Origin: Thermococcus sp. M39
GTDB taxonomy: Archaea; Methanobacteriota_B; Thermococci; Thermococcales; Thermococcaceae
Assembly: GCF_012027325.1 (NCBI RefSeq)
Contig: NZ_SNUG01000004.1
Coordinates: 1-64,000 of the forward strand
Direction of reading: 5' to 3'
DNA length: 64,000 nt
Positions 51,908 through 60,530 of this stretch are shown one piece after another; the first letter of the stretch is position 1; every line of letters begins with the position of its first letter. A model generated the notes under the pieces. That model was not told where the DNA came from, did not search any database, and was given only the letters and a program-made list of their open reading frames with translations. The translations under genes and the position numbers were made by a program.

Positions 51908-52960
51908 TCAAGTAGTTGAAGCTTCCTCGTCGTTGTAAATGTCTTCATCCTTGATTTCCTCTTCGTAGCCCTTTGAGCCTTCAAGAGTCTGAATTCTGAA
52001 CATATAGCTCTTGTACCAGTTGTATGTAGGTTTAACCTTCATTGGCAATAGCTTCCAAGCCCTTGTCTCCTCTTCATAGCCCCAGTTTACGTATTCATTG
52101 AAGTTTCTGATTATGTCAGTTATGACAACGCTGAACTCATTCAAAAGAAGCTTTTGGATGTCTCTCCACTTGTCAAGGGAGCTCTCTCTTCTCGTTATTC
52201 CAAAGTAGCCGGCACAGCCTGGGCCTTTGAGCGTAGCGATACCGCGGCCAACGAAAGCTCTTATAGCATCAACTGTCTCTGGCGGATCTGTTATGAATGT
52301 ATCAAACTTCCTAAGTGCATAATCTGGTAGAGGCTTTCTTAAATCGAATGTGAAAATCTCAATATTGCTGTAGCCGATTTCATCCGCAGTTTTCTCAATG
52401 AACTTAGTTAACCTATCATCAATGTCCAAAACAGCTATTCTCTTTGGCAAGCCGGAGAGCATCAAGGCAATGCTCGTTAAATCATCATCTCCGAGAACGA
52501 AGACTTCTTTATTCTCTAAATCTCCTCTCGTGTGCATGAGGATTATCCTCGCCACCGTAGTTTCAGGGGTCACATAAGCTTGGTCAAATTCATGCTTTGG
52601 CTGGGGTCTGTCTTTAACTATCTCCTTAAACTGCTCAAGGAGCTCGCTAAAGGCATTAATATCAACAGTTTTTCCTTCACAGTGTGGGCATGTGTAGTCT
52701 TCCCTCTTGCCGATTCCATACTCCTCAGCAAGTTTCTTGCCATTCTCTGTCAAAAATACTCCGTCTTTGAACTCCACATAGCCCAGCTCTTTCAGCGTTT
52801 CAAGGACTGCAACTACTAAAGGTAAGGGCTCTTCACTTAAATCTACAATCCTCCATATGTCGCTGCTCGCTTGAACTGCGCTAACAACGTTCTCTATCGT
52901 CCTCTCATAAACGGGAATGTTTGTTTTCGCTTTAACCTTCTCGATAATCTCTCTCATCAT
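51908..52960 (-). CDS. bpsA: N4-bis(aminopropyl)spermidine synthase
   Basis: BpsA adds aminopropyl groups from decarboxylated SAM to spermidine, making the branched polyamines that hyperthermophiles use to protect nucleic acids. The 350-residue protein has the typical N-terminal winged-helix part (ERTIENVVSAVQASSDIWRI), a CPHC pair, the nucleotide site VFVLGDDDLTSIALMLSG and DIDDRL, and the catalytic segment FDTFITDPPETVDAI. It closely matches the Thermococcus enzyme from memory. It appears to be a single-gene unit. Confidence 0.9.
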   Translation of the reverse strand: MMREIIEKVKAKTNIPVYERTIENVVSAVQASSDIWRIVDLSEEPLPLVVAVLETLKELGYVEFKDGVFLTENGKKLAEEYGIGKREDYTCPHCEGKTVDINAFSELLEQFKEIVKDRPQPKHEFDQAYVTPETTVARIILMHTRGDLENKEVFVLGDDDLTSIALMLSGLPKRIAVLDIDDRLTKFIEKTADEIGYSNIEIFTFDLRKPLPDYALRKFDTFITDPPETVDAIRAFVGRGIATLKGPGCAGYFGITRRESSLDKWRDIQKLLLNEFSVVITDIIRNFNEYVNWGYEEETRAWKLLPMKVKPTYNWYKSYMFRIQTLEGSKGYEEEIKDEDIYNDEEASTT

Positions 52961-53078
52961 CTCTCCCTCCGCAATTTCTAAGCTTTAAAAAGCTCGTAAA
53001 GAAAGTTGGAAAGGAGCATTTTAAAGTTTTTTGGATAAAATTTTGGAGAAAATGATTGAAAAGAGAAGTCCGAAGAAA

Positions 53079-53546
53079 CTAAAACTCCAACTCTTGAGCT
53101 AAAATTTCAACCAATTTTTCTGCACTCTTCCTTACCTCTTCACTCATCTCTACAAAAAGACCCAGCTGCTTTGGCTGACATCCGATTAAGATGAACTTTG
53201 CGTTTATGTTCTGCTTTAAGTAGCCAACTAAAAGCTTGAGCGGAAGCTTGTGGGTTGAAAAACTTTCCCCCAAAGTTCCTTCTGGGTCTGCAATTACAAT
53301 TTCTCCAGGTTTGCCTCCAAAGTCAACAGCATCTATGAATATAACGTGTGTAGGGTTTTCATTGATTATTTTGCCGAGGTAGCTCTCTGGAACTTCTCCA
53401 CAGTTAAGGATGATAACTTTGTCGCTTTTTACTCTGTTTTTCAGCTCCTCGGCAACTATGACCCCAAAAGCGTCATCTCCCCTAACATCGTTGCCGATGC
53501 CGCAGATTACAACTTTTTCTGCACCTTTGAGGAAGTCTTCGAGCAT
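53079..53546 (-). CDS. Hydrogenase maturation endopeptidase (HycI/HyaD type)
   Basis: The motifs VVICGIGNDVRGDDAFGVIV, HVIFIDAVDFGGKPGEI and SFSTHKLPLKLLVGYL match [NiFe]-hydrogenase C-terminal proteases, whose nickel-sensing Asp residues and His are present. They trim the large subunit after nickel insertion. ATG 53546 with GGTGAT five bases upstream is chosen over the longer ORF start. It follows the HypA/HypB-type genes with a 25-bp gap, so nickel insertion and proteolysis are co-encoded. Confidence 0.88.
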   Translation of the reverse strand: MLEDFLKGAEKVVICGIGNDVRGDDAFGVIVAEELKNRVKSDKVIILNCGEVPESYLGKIINENPTHVIFIDAVDFGGKPGEIVIADPEGTLGESFSTHKLPLKLLVGYLKQNINAKFILIGCQPKQLGLFVEMSEEVRKSAEKLVEILAQELEF

Positions 53547-53571
53547 TTTTATCACCAAAAATAAAATGAAA

Positions 53572-54297
53572 TCAGAGCTTCTCAGCAACTTCTCTTATCT
53601 TCTCTGCAAACTCACTCTTTAAAAGCTCTTCAACATTGCCAATTTTTACGTCTAAGTCTCTATAAAGCGGAATGCTAACTAAGTATGGAACTCCAAACTC
53701 TTCAGCGAGCTTTTGAATGTCTTTTTCATCGTCCAATTTCATATTCTCAACAATGCCAATTATTTTGAGATTCTGCTCCTTAAGGAGTTCAAGCAGTTTT
53801 TTAACAACATTTACAGCAAGCTTTGAGGGTGTAGCAACAACCAGAAATTCTCCTCTCTTCAAGAACCTCAAAACGTCCAGAAACTGATCGCCCATTCCAG
53901 GTGGCATGTCTATGATTAGGAAATCTAAATCCTCCCATCTTGTGATTGCCAGAAGCTCTATTAAAGCATCGCTAATCTCGTGTCCCCTTAGAGGTGTTGG
54001 TTTGTCTTCTGAGTAAAAAACGATGCTCATGAACTTTATCCCATGAACTTCTGGAGGAACTATTCCCTTATCTTCTTCTGGAAGCTCTTTTGGTTCAAAT
54101 CCTAAAATCACGTGGTCGCTTGCTCCATGGAAGTCCAAGTCAAGGAGGCCAACCTTATACCCTTTCTCGGCCAAAGCCAGAGCGAGAGTTGTTGACACCA
54201 ATGACTTCCCAACTCCTCCTTTACCGCTCACGACTGGGATAATCCTCTTAACCTTCTCAAGCCTCGCTTCAATTGCTTTTATCCTTGGGTCAATCAT
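53572..54297 (-). CDS. MinD/Mrp-type ATPase acting as HypB (mHypB)
   Basis: The deviant Walker A motif PVVSGKGGVGKSLVSTTLAL, LDLDFHGASDHVIL and LIIDMPPGMGDQFLDVLRF identify a MinD/Mrp-family ATPase. In Thermococcus kodakarensis a protein of this type (mHypB) replaces the GTPase HypB and hands nickel to hydrogenase with HypA. The gene overlaps hypA by 4 bp, supporting that role. It lacks the Mrp CxxC motif, so general Fe-S carriage is less likely. Confidence 0.85.
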   Translation of the reverse strand: MIDPRIKAIEARLEKVKRIIPVVSGKGGVGKSLVSTTLALALAEKGYKVGLLDLDFHGASDHVILGFEPKELPEEDKGIVPPEVHGIKFMSIVFYSEDKPTPLRGHEISDALIELLAITRWEDLDFLIIDMPPGMGDQFLDVLRFLKRGEFLVVATPSKLAVNVVKKLLELLKEQNLKIIGIVENMKLDDEKDIQKLAEEFGVPYLVSIPLYRDLDVKIGNVEELLKSEFAEKIREVAEKL

Positions 54298-54710
54298 TGC
54301 TCTTCCCCCTCAACCTTTATGGCCTCAACATAAACTCCTCTACCCTTCACAACTTCAAAGTCTCTGCTTCCACATTTTGGGCATGAGAGAAAGACATGGA
54401 CAACCTCGGGAATGAAGTGAATGTCTTCTTTTATGCGTTCATCAAACTTGTTATTAACCTCTTTGAGCTTCCATACATGGCCGCAGTTTCTGCACTTGAA
54501 TTCGGCCTCTTCGACCACGAACTCGATCTCCGCTTCTTCAGCTATTGTTCCCCTCTTAATCTCATTAATTGCAAATTTGAGGATTTCTTCATTAACATCC
54601 TGCAGTTCGCCGAGGACAACTCTAATTCCGAGAATCTTCTTTTTTCCTTGCTGTCTGGCAAATTCAATGGCAGTTCTTACAATCCCATCAGCTAAAGCCC
54701 ACTCGTGCAT
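54294..54710 (-). CDS. hypA: Hydrogenase nickel metallochaperone HypA
   Basis: Starting at MHEWALADGIVRTAIEF, where the second-residue His is the nickel ligand, the protein has the zinc-binding pairs CRNCGH and CPKCGS separated by the thermococcal insertion (VNNKFDERIKEDIHFIPEVV). Its 138 residues match the Thermococcus HypA length. GGAGGTG upstream fixes the start at 54710, well inside the longer open frame. It is the first gene of the hypA-mHypB-protease operon, and a SurR-type site lies upstream of its TATA box. Confidence 0.92.
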   Translation of the reverse strand: MHEWALADGIVRTAIEFARQQGKKKILGIRVVLGELQDVNEEILKFAINEIKRGTIAEEAEIEFVVEEAEFKCRNCGHVWKLKEVNNKFDERIKEDIHFIPEVVHVFLSCPKCGSRDFEVVKGRGVYVEAIKVEGEEQ

Positions 54711-54743
54711 CTTCACACCTCCCAGAGAATTAGTGTGAACGAA

Positions 54744-54776
54744 GTTTATAAAGCATGCAGTTTGCAACTGTAGGTT
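54744..54776 (-). promoter_or_regulatory. hypA promoter: TATA box and SurR-type site
   Basis: The TATA box on the minus strand is CTTTATAAAC (about 54744-54753). Just upstream of it, GTTTGCAACTGTAGGTT at 54760-54776 matches the SurR consensus GTTn3AACn5GTT exactly. SurR, the thermococcal sulfur-response regulator, activates hydrogenase-related genes from sites upstream of TATA, which fits this position. Confidence 0.6.
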
Positions 54777-54847
54777 GAAAAGTTCAGAAAAACAGAAAAG
54801 CAAATGAGAAAAGCTAAACAGCATAAACTTCTTGTACGCCAGTCTGC

Positions 54848-55240
54848 TTAAACTTTGCCCTCTCTTTCGAGCCTCTTTCTCAGCTCTTCGAGCTTTTTTC
54901 TCGATTTCGTAACTGCCAACGCCTCATCTCTATATTTTCTTAAAACCCCTATATGGGGAAAAATTATTGCATCTCTAGGACACATTTTTGCGCAGGTATC
55001 ACAACCAACCATGCAGTTGTAAGGTCTAGCAACTACAGGACGCATCTTTTCGAAGTCCCAATCATAGACAACCCTTCCACTGCAGGTCATAAAGCAGAGA
55101 CCACAGCCTATGCATCTGTCATAGTCTATTTGGGGATACCACGGAATTTCTTTTCTGTCAATCTCCCACCATTTGATCTTTGAGTAATCCCTAATCTTTC
55201 TCCCTAAGATGTCTTCACCTATTACAGGAATCTCGGTCAT
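54848..55240 (-). CDS. 4Fe-4S ferredoxin-type electron carrier
   Basis: Two cluster-binding sets are visible: DRCIGCGLCFMTCSG, and CMVGCDTCAKMCPRD with the 4Fe-4S spacing. The N terminus (MTEIPVIGEDILGRKIRDYS) and the basic C-terminal helix are extra. ATG 55240 with GGTGAT is preferred to the longer frame. It is a separate unit between hypA and the divergent suf genes and probably carries electrons for a redox complex; the partner is unknown. Confidence 0.85.
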   Translation of the reverse strand: MTEIPVIGEDILGRKIRDYSKIKWWEIDRKEIPWYPQIDYDRCIGCGLCFMTCSGRVVYDWDFEKMRPVVARPYNCMVGCDTCAKMCPRDAIIFPHIGVLRKYRDEALAVTKSRKKLEELRKRLEREGKV

Positions 55241-55297
55241 ATGATCACCATTACAAATGAAAATATTTTCATTTAAAAATTTTCCTTTCATTTAAAG

Positions 55298-55314
55298 TTT
55301 TGAACTTTTAGTTA
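55298..55314. promoter_or_regulatory. SurR-type site between the ferredoxin and suf genes
   Basis: GTTTTGAACTTTTAGTT matches GTTn3AACn5GTT exactly. It lies upstream of TATA-like elements for both divergent units (near 55270 on the minus strand, and CTTTAAAATC near 55337 on the plus strand). AT-rich sequence raises the chance of a coincidental match. Confidence 0.45.
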
Positions 55315-55373
55315 TACTAAAAACTGTCCAGAAAGCTTTAAAATCCTATAGATAGAGGATTTGACGATGGAAA

Positions 55374-56093
55374 ATGCTCTGCTTACAGAACATAACTTAT
55401 GAAGACAAAAACAGAAGGATTATTGAGAATGTGAACATGACGTTCAGGAAAGGCATCACGTATTCTATCCTTGGCCCAAACGGGGCTGGGAAATCAACCA
55501 TAGCCTATATTATCATGGGAGCAATAAAGCCAACTGGAGGGAAAGTTCTGCTTGATGAAAGGGATATAACGGAACTAAGCATAACGGAGAGAGCTAAGCT
55601 CGGAATCACTTTACTCTGGCAGGAGCCAGCTCGCTATGATGGAATAACGCTCGAGGAATATCTAACCCTCGGAGGAAAGCTGAATGTGAGCGAAAGTGAG
55701 CTAAGAAGGGTTTTTGAGATTGTTGGATTGCCATATGAACTTTACTGCCACAGGTTTGTGGATAAGAGCCTCAGCGGAGGGGAAAGAAAGAGAATTGAGC
55801 TTGCATCTGTTCTTCTTTTGAAACCGAAGTATGCCATCCTCGATGAGCCCGACTCGGGATTGGATATAACTGCAAGCGACCTGATAGATAGAACCCTGGA
55901 GTACCTAGGAAAGGTCGGCACAACGGTGATTCTAATCACCCATCACGAAGAAATCGCGAAGAAGACCGAGTTTAGCTATTTTGTCTGTGGGGGAAAGGTC
56001 GTGAGAAAAGGATTTTCTGAGGAAGTTGTTGAATACTACAAAAGAGTCTGTGGGAAATGCCCACTTTTGGAAGGGATGAGTGATGGTCATTAA
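55374..56093 (+). CDS. sufC: SufC-like ABC ATPase of a minimal SUF system
   Basis: The ATPase has Walker A ILGPNGAGKSTIAYIIMGA, the Q-loop LLWQEPARYDGITLEEYL, the signature SLSGGERKRIELASVLLL and Walker B YAILDEPDSGLD. The WQEP context and overall form are those of SufC, which drives Fe-S cluster assembly on SufB. Archaea often have only a SufC-SufB pair (a minimal or SMS-type system), as here. It overlaps the SufB-like gene by about 10 bp. Confidence 0.85.
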   Translation: MLCLQNITYEDKNRRIIENVNMTFRKGITYSILGPNGAGKSTIAYIIMGAIKPTGGKVLLDERDITELSITERAKLGITLLWQEPARYDGITLEEYLTLGGKLNVSESELRRVFEIVGLPYELYCHRFVDKSLSGGERKRIELASVLLLKPKYAILDEPDSGLDITASDLIDRTLEYLGKVGTTVILITHHEEIAKKTEFSYFVCGGKVVRKGFSEEVVEYYKRVCGKCPLLEGMSDGH

Positions 56094-57037
56094 AATGGAT
56101 CGAGTAAAAGAATATGAAGCTTTAGTGAATATCTATGAGAAGGAATGCCTAGATATTTCCCTGTTTGGCGATAGGATAGCCGCAATAATAATAAGTGGGG
56201 ATAAAATAGTTGGATTGAACAACGTTGAGGGCGTTGAAATTGTTGGTGAGGAAATAGAAAATGGTGTCAAAGCAAGCGTAAAAATCAAGGATAATGTTGA
56301 ACTCCCCGTTCCCGATACATCTCTGTACTGGCTTCTTAAAAAATGAGGGGTATCAGAGGGTTATTTTTGACATAACCGTGGGGAAGAATTCTAAGGTCAA
56401 GTTCCTGTCCCACTGCATTTTCCCCTATGCCAAAGACTTTACCCACGACGCGTATGCGAGGATCACAATTGGTGAAGGTTCAGCGGTGATTTATGAGGAT
56501 GAGCACGTTCACGGCGAAGGAGTTAAAATGAGGAGCAAAACCGAAGTGAAAGTCGGGAAGAGGGGAAGATACACCGGAAAGTTTTCCCTGACTAAATACC
56601 GTGCAAAAGAACTTAAGGTTGAAATGAATGTTGAGCTTGATGATTATGCCGTAACGGAGCTTGTCTCGAAGATAAAAGCTGTTAAAGATGACTCTGTTGA
56701 GGTTAAAGAGGTTGCCTATCTCAGTGGGAGATCATCGAGGGCAAACCTGAAGACCACCGTAATAGCCTTCGACAATGCAAGGGCAAATGTGGTAAACGAG
56801 GCTTATGGTCTTGGAGAGTACGCGAAGGGTCATGTGGAATGTCATGAAATAGTTAAAGGAAACGCCGATGTTCAGACGATCCCCCTCCTCAGGGTGAGGA
56901 ACGATAAAGCCGAGCTTACCCATGAGGCTTCAATAGGAAGAATAAACGAAGCCCAGCTCATGCAGCTAATGGCAAAAGGACTAACAGAAGAAGAAGCCGC
57001 TGAGCTAATAATAAGAGGCTTACTTAGGGGATTTTAA
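56083..57037 (+). pseudogene. SufB/SufD-like scaffold gene with a +1 frameshift
   Basis: The gene is read in two pieces. The first frame runs to a stop at 56346 and ends ELPVPDTSLYWLLKK. The second, open from 56294, continues PIHLCTGFLKNEGYQRVIFD and runs to 57037 with typical SufB beta-helix content (CIFPYAKDFTHDAYARITIG, LSGRSSRANLKTTVIAF, THEASIGRINEAQLMQLMA). Removing one base at about 56311-56314 joins them as ELPVPIHLCTGF, restoring a protein of about 317 residues. Since this scaffold is normally essential, a sequencing error or recent mutation should be considered. Confidence 0.8.
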
Positions 57038-57044
57038 AAAAGGA

Positions 57045-58049
57045 TTAAGAAAAGAAAACATGCTTTAGGGTTTTAATTCCCGTTATCAGCCATAGAGCAA
57101 AGAGAAGCCAGTAAAGGGCAAATCCAAAGCTGTCTATTATGCCTATACCAAAGGCTAAAGCGACGTTGTGAGTTGCACTTACATAGGCTCCAAGCGGAAA
57201 TATGAATGCCCACCAAGCTAGGCTGTATGGCAGATTGAGCTTTCTGATGTAGTGGAGTGTCATTATCACCGCCATAACGAACCACCAGACGCCAAAGCCC
57301 CAGAATATCAGTCCAAGGGCAAAAAAGGCTTCTTTCATTGTTATGAACTCTGAATTCTTCCCGAGCATGTAGAGTGTTGAAGTTCCAGCACCAATGGGGC
57401 CAAGATTAATCCAAATTGCTGGAGCAATTCCGCAGGGTAAAGGCTCGTGAGCTATGAAGCGATGCATGACTATTGCGGAAAGAGCCAGATAAAGGAAGAA
57501 CCCAGCCCCCCATGCGAAGTAGTTTATGAATACCATGACCTCTTTCCAAATTCCAGAGAACGTGTTCATTAAAGCTCCTCCGCTCAAGGGGATTACGATA
57601 AGACCAACGGGAGGAATAAACCAAGCTGGGGTGACGTTCTTGATGTCAATTTTCTCTTGTATGAACATTAGGTATGGGATCAGAAAGGCGAAGAATATCG
57701 TTAGAGGCATTCCTATCAGCCAGAAAGCCTTTGCAAGTGTGAGATTCTTTAATATCAGTAGATAATCAGCTGAAAGAACGAGCAAGGCTATTGCTATTGT
57801 TCCATAAAAATGGCAGATTACAGGGTGATATAGATCTTTCAATGCATCCTCTTTGTATTTGAACCACTTCAGAACCCAAGGCACTAGGAGAATGAAGAAA
57901 AGCGCTGTGTTTAAATATGTCAATCCAACTGCAACACTCTTTAATGCTGGAATTATGCTTGAATATGCTAAACTAACTAAGGCTAATGCTCCCGTTCCCA
58001 TAACACTTGCAAACCAAGAGGGTGCAAAGTCCTTCACGCTTATCTTCAT
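57045..58049 (-). CDS. TDT/SLAC1-family transporter
   Basis: The 334-residue protein has about ten hydrophobic helices (e.g. ALALVSLAYSSIIPALKSVA, LFFILLVPWVL, FALWLITGIKTL) and the family start FAPSWFASVMGTGALALVSL. TDT/SLAC1 proteins (TehA, sulfite or C4-dicarboxylate exporters, anion channels) share this form; the substrate cannot be read. It is a single gene, convergent with the suf genes with only 7 bp between them. Confidence 0.85.
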   Translation of the reverse strand: MKISVKDFAPSWFASVMGTGALALVSLAYSSIIPALKSVAVGLTYLNTALFFILLVPWVLKWFKYKEDALKDLYHPVICHFYGTIAIALLVLSADYLLILKNLTLAKAFWLIGMPLTIFFAFLIPYLMFIQEKIDIKNVTPAWFIPPVGLIVIPLSGGALMNTFSGIWKEVMVFINYFAWGAGFFLYLALSAIVMHRFIAHEPLPCGIAPAIWINLGPIGAGTSTLYMLGKNSEFITMKEAFFALGLIFWGFGVWWFVMAVIMTLHYIRKLNLPYSLAWWAFIFPLGAYVSATHNVALAFGIGIIDSFGFALYWLLFALWLITGIKTLKHVFFS

Positions 58050-58070
58050 TTTTGTTCACCTGTCTTTTTC

Positions 58071-58095
58071 TTCATATGAGAAAATTTTATATGAA
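58071..58095. promoter_or_regulatory. Inverted repeat over the TDT transporter promoter
   Basis: TTCATAT (58071-58077) and ATATGAA (58089-58095) flank an 11-bp spacer. On the minus strand the right arm overlaps the TATA-like CATATAAAAT. It is a possible repressor site. Confidence 0.3.
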
Positions 58096-58189
58096 AAATT
58101 TTTAAACATTTTCTAAACCGAAATTTTACACCCAAGAAAACAGTTAAAGAAAAACTAATGAGAAGCGTTCAGGAGATAGAGGGAAATGT

Positions 58190-58564
58190 TTAGTGTCTGT
58201 ACTTCTCTTGCTCAATCTTCTCCTTCCAATTTTTATCTACTTCAAGAGCTTGATTTATAAATGCCTCAACAATGTCTTTTATTTTTCCGTATGCTCCTGT
58301 AACCACTTGTATTCCTAAGCTCTGGAAGTATGCCATCGCTTTCATTCCCATGCCATAAGCCAAAACAACTTCTCCCCCATGATCTTTTATGAATCCTGGC
58401 AAATCCCCAGGGCTGTGTTCGTCAAATGGAACCTCAACAACTTCTACATTTTCAATTTTCTCATTTCGAATATTCACAAAGACGAAATACTTCGCTCTCC
58501 CAAAATGTTCGCAAATTTCACTCTCTAATCCTCTGCTGTCCTTTGCTGGAATTGCAATTCTCAT
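58190..58564 (-). CDS. NifX/NifB-C-terminal-like (MTH1175-type) iron-molybdenum cofactor-binding family protein
   Basis: The 124-residue protein starts MRIAIPAKDSRGLESEICEH and contains FGRAKYFVFVNI, EVVLAYGMGMKAMAYFQSLG and IQVVTGAYGKIKDIVEAF, the pattern of the dinitrogenase iron-molybdenum cofactor family. In non-nitrogen-fixing archaea these small proteins are thought to bind metal or metal-sulfur clusters. It is divergent from the FmdE-like gene; the space between them holds a palindrome and a SurR-like site. Confidence 0.85.
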   Translation of the reverse strand: MRIAIPAKDSRGLESEICEHFGRAKYFVFVNIRNEKIENVEVVEVPFDEHSPGDLPGFIKDHGGEVVLAYGMGMKAMAYFQSLGIQVVTGAYGKIKDIVEAFINQALEVDKNWKEKIEQEKYRH

Positions 58565-58609
58565 GATTAATCACCGAGCAAATTGTTGAACTATCATTCA
58601 TATAAAGTT

Positions 58610-58623
58610 TGTGCATATGCACA
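58610..58623. promoter_or_regulatory. Perfect 14-bp palindrome TGTGCATATGCACA
   Basis: The palindrome lies between divergent genes, just upstream of the minus-strand TATA-like CTTTATATGA (about 58597-58606). It is a good candidate binding site for a dimeric regulator; the protein is unknown. Confidence 0.45.
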
Positions 58624-58640
58624 TAAATCTCAATCTTCTG

Positions 58641-58649
58641 GTTGATAAC
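58641..58649. promoter_or_regulatory. SurR-like core site GTTGATAAC
   Basis: The GTTn3AAC core is present, but the third GTT half-site is imperfect (CTT). It lies upstream of the plus-strand TATA-like TTGTTATAAATT (about 58665-58676) of the FmdE-like operon. Confidence 0.3.
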
Positions 58650-58707
58650 ATTAACTTTGAGAAATTGTTATAAATTATGTTACTATTCTACATATCCGGT
58701 GGTACTA

Positions 58708-59403
58708 ATGCTCATGTTGAATAAGCTCATTGAAGAGCGTAACCTTCAAGAAATCCTCAAATTAGCCAAGGAATTTCACGGACACATATGCCCTTACTTA
58801 GCCCTAGGAATAAGAGCCTCAGTTGTTGCTATGGATGAGCTTGGGGTAGGAAGGTTGGATTATTCCTCGAGCATAGATGAGAGGATTTTGGCAATTGTTG
58901 AAACAAACAACTGCTTTTCTGATGGAGTTCAAGTTGCAACGGGATGCACTTTTGGAAACAACTCTCTGATATTCTTGGATTTGGGTAAAACTGCACTGAC
59001 ATTGGTGAAAAGAGGAACTTGGGAGGGTGTTAGAGTTTACGTTGATGGTGAAAAGATTCGCTCGCTGATCCCGAGAGAAGTGAGTGAGCTCTTTGATAAG
59101 GTTGTAAAACGCAGGGAAGGGACTGAGGAAGATAGGAAAAGGCTCAGCAAAATGTGGGAGAAAATTGGGTTTGAGATGCTTGACTTGCCCAAGAGCTTTT
59201 TCAAGATTGAGAGAGTTGAAGTTGAGCCTATCGAGCAGGCACCTATCTTTGAAAGCGTTCGCTGCTCTAAGTGTGGAGAGCTCGTTATGAGCATCAGAGC
59301 TGTTTACATAAACGATGAGCCATTCTGCTTGAAATGTGCTGGAGAAAGATACTATGCACTAATCGGCAGAGGCATTGTTGGAACGGGAGGTGCTAAAGAA
59401 TGA
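58708..59403 (+). CDS. FmdE-like protein with C-terminal zinc ribbon
   Basis: The FmdE domain reads [40 protein letters not shown] and [14 protein letters not shown], with the conserved His-Cys metal site. The C terminus is a zinc ribbon ([11 protein letters not shown] ... [10 protein letters not shown]). FmdE was named from molybdenum formylmethanofuran dehydrogenase operons, but in Thermococcales no such enzyme exists, so a role in metal or cofactor handling is more likely. ATG 58708 with GGTGGT is chosen. It overlaps the ABC substrate-binding protein gene, suggesting it works with that importer. Confidence 0.85.
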   Translation: MLMLNKLIEERNLQEILKLAKEFHGHICPYLALGIRASVVAMDELGVGRLDYSSSIDERILAIVETNNCFSDGVQVATGCTFGNNSLIFLDLGKTALTLVKRGTWEGVRVYVDGEKIRSLIPREVSELFDKVVKRREGTEEDRKRLSKMWEKIGFEMLDLPKSFFKIERVEVEPIEQAPIFESVRCSKCGELVMSIRAVYINDEPFCLKCAGERYYALIGRGIVGTGGAKE

Positions 59404-60530
59404 GAAAGCTTATTGCTTTAATGCTTGGGCTGTTGTTGGTAATTTCAATCAGCGGATGTATAAGCAATACAAGCCAAAGCTCGACTGTGACTCAAACTCA
59501 AGAATATCTAACAATCATCGATATGATTGGAAGAGAAGTCAAAGTACCAGCGAAAGTTGAGAGAATTGTTGCCGCAGGACCGGGGGCTTTGAGGCTGATA
59601 GTTTATCTCAATGCAACAGATATGGTTGTTGGAGTTGAAGACTTCGAGAAGCGTTACAACTATGGAAGACCTTACATTTTAGCTCACCCAGAGCTTAAGG
59701 ACTTGCCAACAATTGGTCCAGGAGGCCCAGGAAAGCTACCCAACCTTGAGGAGCTGGTTAAGCTGAAGCCAGACGTTATCTTCATGGTCTATGTCGATGC
59801 AAAGACTGCTGATGATATTCAAGCTAAGACAGGCATTCCCGTCGTTGTTCTCGACTACGGTCAGCTTGCCACATTTGACGATGAAACGCTTTTCAAATCC
59901 CTTGAGCTTGCAGGCAAAATCCTCGGAAAGGAAAAACGTGCGGAGGAAGTTATAAATTTCATAAAGAGCGTTCAGGAGGATTTGAACAAGAGAACAGAAA
60001 ACGTTGAGAGTCCAAGGGTTTACGTAGGTGGGATAGGCTACAAAGGAGCTCACGGCATAGAGAGCACTGAGGCAAAGTATCCTCCTTTCGTCGTTCTGAA
60101 TACCAAGAACGTTGCCGATGTTCTAGGCGAAGGACACAAGTTCATTGACAAGGAAAAGCTCTTGGAGTGGAATCCCGACTACATATTCATAGATGAAGGT
60201 GGCCTGAAGCTTGTCCTTGAGGATTATCAGAAAAACCCAGACTTCTACAATTCTCTCAAAGCGGTGAGGGAGGGCAATGTTTACGGAATTCTGCCCTACA
60301 ATTTCTATGCTACAAACATAGGGACTGCACTGGCAGATGCATACTTTATAGGAAAAGTTCTCTATCCAGAGCGCTTTAAGGACATTGATCCAGCGAAGAA
60401 AGCTGATGAAATTTACGCTTTCCTAGTCGGCAAGCCCGTTTATGAAGAGCTGGCAAAGCAGTTTGGAGGCTTTGGAAAGATTGATTTGGCAAATGGAAGT
60501 GTTAAGTACTCACTACCAACTTCGCCGTGA
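59400..60530 (+). CDS. ABC importer substrate-binding lipoprotein (FepB/BtuF type)
   Basis: A lipoprotein signal ([17 protein letters not shown], Cys 20) is followed by a class III binding-protein fold: [30 protein letters not shown] and [12 protein letters not shown]. Such proteins carry iron-siderophore, cobalamin, haem or other metal chelates. The gene overlaps the FmdE-like gene (4 bp) and the permease gene (4 bp). The link to FmdE hints at a metal or metal-chelate substrate; which one cannot be read. Confidence 0.85.
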   Translation: MRKLIALMLGLLLVISISGCISNTSQSSTVTQTQEYLTIIDMIGREVKVPAKVERIVAAGPGALRLIVYLNATDMVVGVEDFEKRYNYGRPYILAHPELKDLPTIGPGGPGKLPNLEELVKLKPDVIFMVYVDAKTADDIQAKTGIPVVVLDYGQLATFDDETLFKSLELAGKILGKEKRAEEVINFIKSVQEDLNKRTENVESPRVYVGGIGYKGAHGIESTEAKYPPFVVLNTKNVADVLGEGHKFIDKEKLLEWNPDYIFIDEGGLKLVLEDYQKNPDFYNSLKAVREGNVYGILPYNFYATNIGTALADAYFIGKVLYPERFKDIDPAKKADEIYAFLVGKPVYEELAKQFGGFGKIDLANGSVKYSLPTSP

